A stretch of DNA of 64,000 nt, taken from Lamellibrachia satsuma. Its lineage: Eukaryota; Annelida; Polychaeta; Sabellida; Siboglinidae. Each line of letters begins with the position of its first letter. Positions within the stretch are counted from its first letter, which is position 1. Under the pieces are notes generated by a model. The model saw only the letters and a program-made list of their open reading frames with translations. It searched no databases and was not told the origin of the DNA. The stretch lies in assembly GCA_033239005.1 (NCBI GenBank), contig BSQZ01000018.1:3597036-3661035 (forward strand). Direction: 5' to 3'. Shown piece by piece: positions 59,101-64,000 of this stretch. Both the position numbers and the translations under genes were made by a program.

Positions 59101-59913
59101 AGGTTTGGCTATATGACTCTTGGTCTACTGCATTTGCAGATGCCTAGTATTTTGTTTCAACTATACGTATAAATTTCAAAGTTTCTATTTAACTTGGCAA
59201 TGATAAATATTCAGCGTTCACATAACTTACCTGTGTTATTGTTTCAGTGTTCTGTATTGACTGAACAAGTACAAATGTTATCATACAATATGAATTATTA
59301 CAAGGATACATTAACATATCAACCATTTTTTCTGTAAAATAAAAGATGTAACATTTAAATTAAATTATTTTGGAGCACCCTACCTTACTGCTCGATCACT
59401 TCAATAAATACATTCGTTGAAAAATTTCGAGATTAAAAATAAATGAAGTGTTACCAAAATATATGGTCTATCAGTAAAGACGTGTGTACCCCCCCCCGCC
59501 ACACACGCTACAACTGTACGCCTTGTAAGTACAGACAGTACTCAGCCCAGTGACTGGCCGTTGTAGATCGCAATACAACGCGAATCGCTTTCCACAAGCA
59601 TACAAAATGTTGCGCCACAAATTAAAAAAACATCCCATAAACAATACATTTTAAAATATACAATGTGAATCACCACACACTGTGTTTAAGATGACCATAT
59701 TTCACCACCTCGTCTACCGTCGACAGGTAAAATGACAAAAGTTATCGTCACGACAGTCCGGCTTGCATGCTATACAAATAGCCGACTTTCCGTGATTCTT
59801 CAAACGCCTTTCAAACTGCTTTAAAAGCGTAAATCCTGCGAAAATCTTACATTATTGTCTTTATCTAGAGCCTTGAGTAACTTCTCTTTCAATTCTTTAG
59901 GAGAGTACTGCAT
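53171..59913 (-). CDS. MED26: Mediator complex subunit 26, with apparent frame defects in exon 3
   Basis: Minus-strand exons: 59913-59851 (MQYSPKELKEKLLKALDKDN), 58469-58395 (LLEVISILEKYPITRESLE), and 55023-53171 with stop CTA at 53171-53173. Together the first exons form the TFIIS N-terminal (LW) domain, ending KRAKNLVRSWQQL. In MED26 this domain binds TFIID and elongation factors so that Mediator can hand Pol II over to elongation. The middle is Ser/Pro/Thr-rich and disordered. The C-terminus has the family block WPGVNG...WYDWQQ...LLHILPYV. Defects: two in-frame TAA codons (54634-54636, 54589-54591) inside an imperfect duplicate, and a one-base frame change near 53437-53445, after which PTDPWSLLPPLNLDEINW continues. 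Frame is preserved across the two stops, and the conserved C-terminus is intact, so assembly or allelic error is as likely as true inactivation. The expected product is about 660 residues (human 600). Confidence 0.9.
54568..54820 (-). repeat. Imperfect tandem duplication inside MED26 exon 3
   Basis: Segment 54706-54820 (encodes NQKSPAFGSKPTSPCSRPGT then PSSVKSCTSPAL) is repeated as a shortened 82-bp copy at 54568-54649. The second copy lacks several small blocks. It keeps ATTCCTTCCAG, CCAACCAGT, CAGCCGGCCGGG, AGTGTTAAGTC and GCACATCGCCGGCCCT in order, but contains two TAA stops in the MED26 frame. Confidence 0.8.
55842..55935 (-). mobile_element. 5'-truncated LINE tail with (ATTG)n end
   Basis: The minus-strand translation reads ADDRKKWGQLVARSSVVPQR, then HWVTG, followed by a tetranucleotide run (TCAA/TTGA) at about 55842-55861. 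An arginine/tryptophan-rich C-terminus directly followed by a short tandem 3' tail is typical of several LINE clades. It lies in MED26 intron 2. Confidence 0.5.
56702..57449. mobile_element. Element with inverted GCGTTTCACTAA ends in MED26 intron 2
   Basis: GCGTTTCACTAA at 56702-56713 has its exact reverse complement TTAGTGAAACGC at 57438-57449. Related inward copies (TTAGTGAAACAC near 57352; AAAACGCTC on both sides) suggest nested terminal repeats. No transposase is recognisable in the 750 bp between them. Confidence 0.5.
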
Positions 59914-60130
59914 TTAGGCTGCAGGAAAGCTGTCAAGTGACGGACGTTTGCCAGCCAAGTGACCGATCCTCAGCCACCAGAATGGCGGACATCCAGACAT
60001 TGCAGCTGGTGCGCGCAGCCATCTGGGATAGTAACAGACCTGTGCGCCGAGCGTGATGTCACGCGCCGAAGATGACGTTGGGCGCCTCCGAGCCGTTCCG
60101 TGCGCATGCCACGTGATCGGTAGAATGTAG
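59914..60130. promoter_or_regulatory. MED26 promoter region
   Basis: GC- and CpG-rich compared with its surroundings (GTGCGCGCAGCC, CACGCGCCGAAGATG, CCGTGCGCATGCCACGTG). It contains AGAATGGCGGACATCC at about 59979, a YY1-type CCAT/ATGG-CGG motif often found near housekeeping starts. Transcription probably starts within this 200 bp, leftward. Confidence 0.5.
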
Positions 60131-63100
60131 ACGATACCATTAACTGCTTTCTAAAGGTTGAGTAATATCATTTACTAGGACGTATTGCGCTAAAACATGA
60201 ATAAGATGTACACCCTGCAGTGAAATTTCTAAATGGTTATGATTAGCATGGAATATCTCCGATTAGCATGGAATATCTATCGATATTGTCAACCAAGTGT
60301 ACATAGTAAATGCATAAGAACACATTTGTTACCCTATCAAATTTAGACATGGACTTTCCTCTCGATATATAAGCGCCGTTAATGACGGCGAGTTCCTAGC
60401 TCGACCGAGGTTGAGCTGTCTCTAATTTGCTGTGATGCGTTATTTTTCAGCATTTCGCACATATGCTAGCTATTTATTAAGTTCATTTATATTTAGCATA
60501 GTATTCCCCTGGAAATGTTCATGTTAACCAAAAACTATTTACTGAAGGAAAAATCACGTGATCGGGATTTCGTTGTGCTAGGCCAAAGAAATGCGTTTTG
60601 CATTTATCATCCGCCTGCGTTAGCGTTATTAATATCATTATGTTTGTGTCTATGTATTTTTTACAATGAATGCATGGTATCATGACATGCAAGTATAATA
60701 TAGATGTTGCAAACAACTCATTGCATCATTTTAATTTTCGTTCTCCACTAAATTGAAACACTGTCCAATAGTTCGCACCCATTATATGTATTTTCTAAAC
60801 TATACCATGTCCCTGTTTGACATATTATATTCTGAAAGCTTTCTAAAACCTGGCCGGTTTGGTTATGGCAAAGGTTAACAAATCCTGTATAGTTCATTGA
60901 TTTTAACACAAGTCAGCAATGCAAAAATATATAAATTTAATTTAATGTGATCCAATTAACAACTATTGCCATTATTCAACTTATTAAGAATTCAACTTGA
61001 TTTTATACCTTAACTATAAAATAAGTATGATGGTGAAATGACCTGTTTACCCACTTTTGTGATATACAATATTGTTATCTTTGTGTACCTAACAGATTGT
61101 TTTTTAAGAAATAACTGATATTGCTTTAATATGAAATTAAAGCAAACAAAATTAGCAAGTAACAATAAATGTCATGGTAATTTTAATATCGACAAAGCTA
61201 GGTGGTTTTATAAAAATATTTTTCATAGTTCTGTATATAATTATGCTGGTTATTCCAACATTAAGAGTAAAATTTTTAGTTTTAACATTGCATTTAAATA
61301 CATGAATTTTAAGTTTCTATTGTGGCAGAGAAATCTTTCAAGGGAACTGCTTGTTGTCTCACTTACAAAAATAAACATTTTAATGTATCTATCGTCAACA
61401 TTGTTATTTACAAATACATCTTTGATTTATTGGTAATTGCATGAAAGGCAGTAACGGTAAATTTTTTGCCTAATTTGCTTTGCAATATATTGTACACGAA
61501 TAGAGAGACATTACAGAACCAGACCAGCAGATTCATTGTGAGCTAGCAAGTTGCAACTTTTCTTTAAAAAATCTTACTAGATGCTTGGAATCTGATAAAA
61601 GAAGATTCAGAGTTAGTTGCATTAATCAAAATGGTATTTTGCACCTTTGGTCATCTGGGAACATGGCAATTAAAGGTTTTGTCCACTCTTATTTAATCAT
61701 TTATACCATTGATTAAATGCACATTATATTGGCTACATAATATAGTGATGGTACCTCAGCTCTGACATCAATGTTCATGTTCTCTCTACGTATTTGTAAT
61801 GCGCTTGTTGTCAGGAAGACGGTGATATTTTATTATTGCCTGGATATTTTTCATACAGATTAGGTAACTGGGTAAAATCTTGATGTGGCAGGAGATTTCC
61901 CATAATATCAAAGTTAAACAACACAGATCCATGAATTTGCAGGCAATTTATTCAGCCACAACACTGCAGTGTTACAGCGCCATCATAAATGGAATAATTT
62001 CCCGCTATATATACACAGTTGTTCAAAATAATTATGATGATGTTTCTGTTTCACAGGTGACCAAAGTGTACAATGCCAGGAATACACGCACCAATGGCCC
62101 CAAAACAGAGTAAATTACACTAATGTTTTCCATAGCAAGTTCTACCTGTAAAATGCATTCTAGTGACTGTAACAAAAATGTTCACATGTCATATGGTTTG
62201 ATGTCATAAATGCACTGGTGCTCAAAACTGAACTTGCTATTAATCTATATCACTAGTTTTGCTACAAACTTCGATTAAAATGCCCACACAATATGTTCTG
62301 TACCTTGCATTGGGTCAAAATAACAAGCTCTTTCTTATGCAGTCATATAGTCTTAAAACAAGCCGAGAATTATAATAATTAACAAACAATATGTAATAAA
62401 CATAGAATATGAGCAGTGTATGCTGACTGATGAGGCCTACAGGGGAACCCCGTGCAGCCCTTGTCTACTAACTGCTACACACAAAACAAGAAACTTAGCT
62501 AGCACTGTATAACTTGTAACACAGCAAGAAACACTTCTGTCCTTTAATAGCACACAGCTGTTTTGTTTAACAAGAGTGACATTGCGTGGCACAGTTGCAG
62601 CAAACATTCCTATTAGACCGGTTTCTTTCTCTCTGTTATACACACTCACATGATATATTAATGTTTCCTCACAGTAAGTTCTTCCTGACATACTCGGTGC
62701 ATTGCAGAATGAAGCAATTGCTTCACAAAGCCCACACAGGGAATCAACCAAGGAATAACAGCTATGCAGAAGAAAGTCATGATTCCATTAGACCAATTTA
62801 CACATAATGACTATAACTCTGTGAGTATGGTAACTGCCTAATTCTAATGCAAGGTAACATAATTCAGCCACTGTGGAAAACTACTCTTGAAAGTGTTTCT
62901 AATGTCTTGGTTCAGACACACATCCCACACTGGGCATGAGCACTACTATACACCAAACATAGATCTATATACACATAATATACAAACATACACATGACTT
63001 CCCACCTCTGGTAGTATAACACAGTGCTGGGTACATTCTTGGCATGATAATTACAATCTGGTAAAGTTTAAAATTATTCTTGTAAAAACTGAACATATCA

Positions 63101-64000
63101 GAGTTACATAGAGCAGTAGAATCCTGGTATAGCGGACATTTTTGGGCAGGGCATTTTGGTCATTAAAACCACATAAGCTACATACTATATAAGCAATCAG
63201 TTGGATGAAAATAATTTTGGCTAAGGGTTTTTCCACTATAAAATATCCTCAAAGAAGCTGTAATATTAATAACCACCATTCAGAAGGTCAACAATATATT
63301 ATGTTAATAATAACATGCTACAATATTTACAACTAGATTATCCCTACTAGAGTTTTATCTATTCAGATTCATTACACCATCCAAACTATAACTCAATAAT
63401 TATTCCACCAGCCAAGCTGTAATTTAACATCATTTTGTCGAATCAGGGTAAAACTGGTGAAAATCATACATAAAACCAAAGCTATTGTTGTACAGGTAGG
63501 CCGTGGAGATAAAAGAAATACCAACAATTTATTTCTTTTTTTCAAAGCTATAGTTGAAATTCATCCTGGATATTTAGTTAAGTTTATACAGCTCAGGACG
63601 ATTGCATGTTTTTCGACAATGCCAACTTCACATGCAATAATAGCATAACATGATTTATTATATATAATAGTATTATTCCCCAAAGTAGCACAAATTCAAC
63701 TATAGCTACATTAAATAATTTATATACATGTGCAGAAACACAGCAGCACATATAATGATCATGTTATTCAGAATCGTGATTTGTTCTAGGCTAGCTATGT
63801 CATGGTACAGGATAAAAATGGTGTATTCTAAGTTAGCCATGATGTGAATACGTCAGATATTTTTGGGTACAATGATGAGGCATATTTAACTGCTTTCTTC
63901 CTTTTGCAAGGCTTGCACTAAGAAAATGTGAGCGACAGCAATATGTAGAGGGTGTTATATAATTTTTTATATACCAACTAGTGCATAACAGAAGAAGATG
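60131..64000. other. AT-rich region with no recognised gene
   Basis: I find no exon with a recognisable protein family, no tRNA or rRNA and no large tandem array. Small items: a 20-bp duplication at 60241-60278 (GATTAGCATGGAATATCT) and a TATATAAG followed by CGCCGTTAATGACGGCG at about 60366-60391. The ORFs of up to 104 codons (for example 62437-62751 on minus) look like chance openings. Confidence 0.55.

Noticed and set aside
60000..60060. Short plus-strand ORF starting ATGGCGGACATCC upstream of MED26
   Set aside because: It stops after about two dozen codons and lies in the CpG-rich promoter. The ATGGCGG string is better explained as a YY1-type motif.
61131..62807. ORFs of 73-104 codons right of MED26
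   Set aside because: AT-rich chance openings with hydrophobic and Tyr/Ile-rich composition; no motif, no exon-like boundaries.

Overview
This is nuclear DNA of an invertebrate animal. Genes are split by many short GT-AG introns, intergenic DNA is AT-rich, and the introns are full of minisatellites and decayed transposons. Four conserved animal genes can be read exon by exon by homology. From left to right they are the C-terminal two thirds of UHRF1 (+), UMP-CMP kinase CMPK1 (-), the centriole-assembly protein STIL (+) and Mediator subunit MED26 (-). The STIL-CMPK1 head-to-head pair, the transposon mix (Penelope-like, CR1/Jockey-like LINE, hAT, piggyBac-like) and minisatellites that run across exon/intron junctions suggest a non-vertebrate deuterostome. 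A lancelet (amphioxus) is my best guess, but this is inference and not proven.

Layout. 0.2-2.8 kb: an intron-containing hAT-transposase-derived gene (ZNF862-like) with one frame break. 4.5-5.0 kb: a 50-bp x9 minisatellite. 5.1-16.0 kb: UHRF1 exons from the end of the tandem Tudor region through PHD, SRA and RING, with a Penelope fragment in one intron. 16.6-24.2 kb: CMPK1, six coding exons, tail-to-tail with UHRF1. 24.2-27.9 kb: shared CMPK1/STIL upstream region. 27.9-50.5 kb: STIL, 16 coding exons encoding about 1435 residues. Its introns hold seven tandem arrays, a piggyBac-like remnant and a gutted LINE. 50.6-59.9 kb: MED26, three coding exons, tail-to-tail with STIL. 60-64 kb: AT-rich DNA in which I see no gene.

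The most interesting signal is a recurrent one: tandem duplications that contain a 3' splice site plus the first bases of the exon. In CMPK1 (exon 4) and STIL (exon 9) the real acceptor is the last unit of an array of about 30 or 13 copies. In UHRF1 (an SRA exon) and in the first coding exon of STIL a single upstream copy exists. The UHRF1 copy would add 22 in-frame residues to the SRA domain. The STIL copy would add a 4-codon upstream ORF.

The four genes do not form a pathway. UHRF1 maintains DNA methylation, CMPK1 phosphorylates UMP/CMP, STIL builds centrioles and MED26 couples Mediator to elongation factors. All are housekeeping or proliferation genes in a compact alternating arrangement (+ - + -), so each boundary is either a shared promoter or a convergent 3' end. 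MED26 and the hAT gene carry frame breaks that may be assembly errors or real alleles. Exon coordinates were worked out by hand from splice consensus, reading phase and remembered family sequences; no alignment or database search was run.
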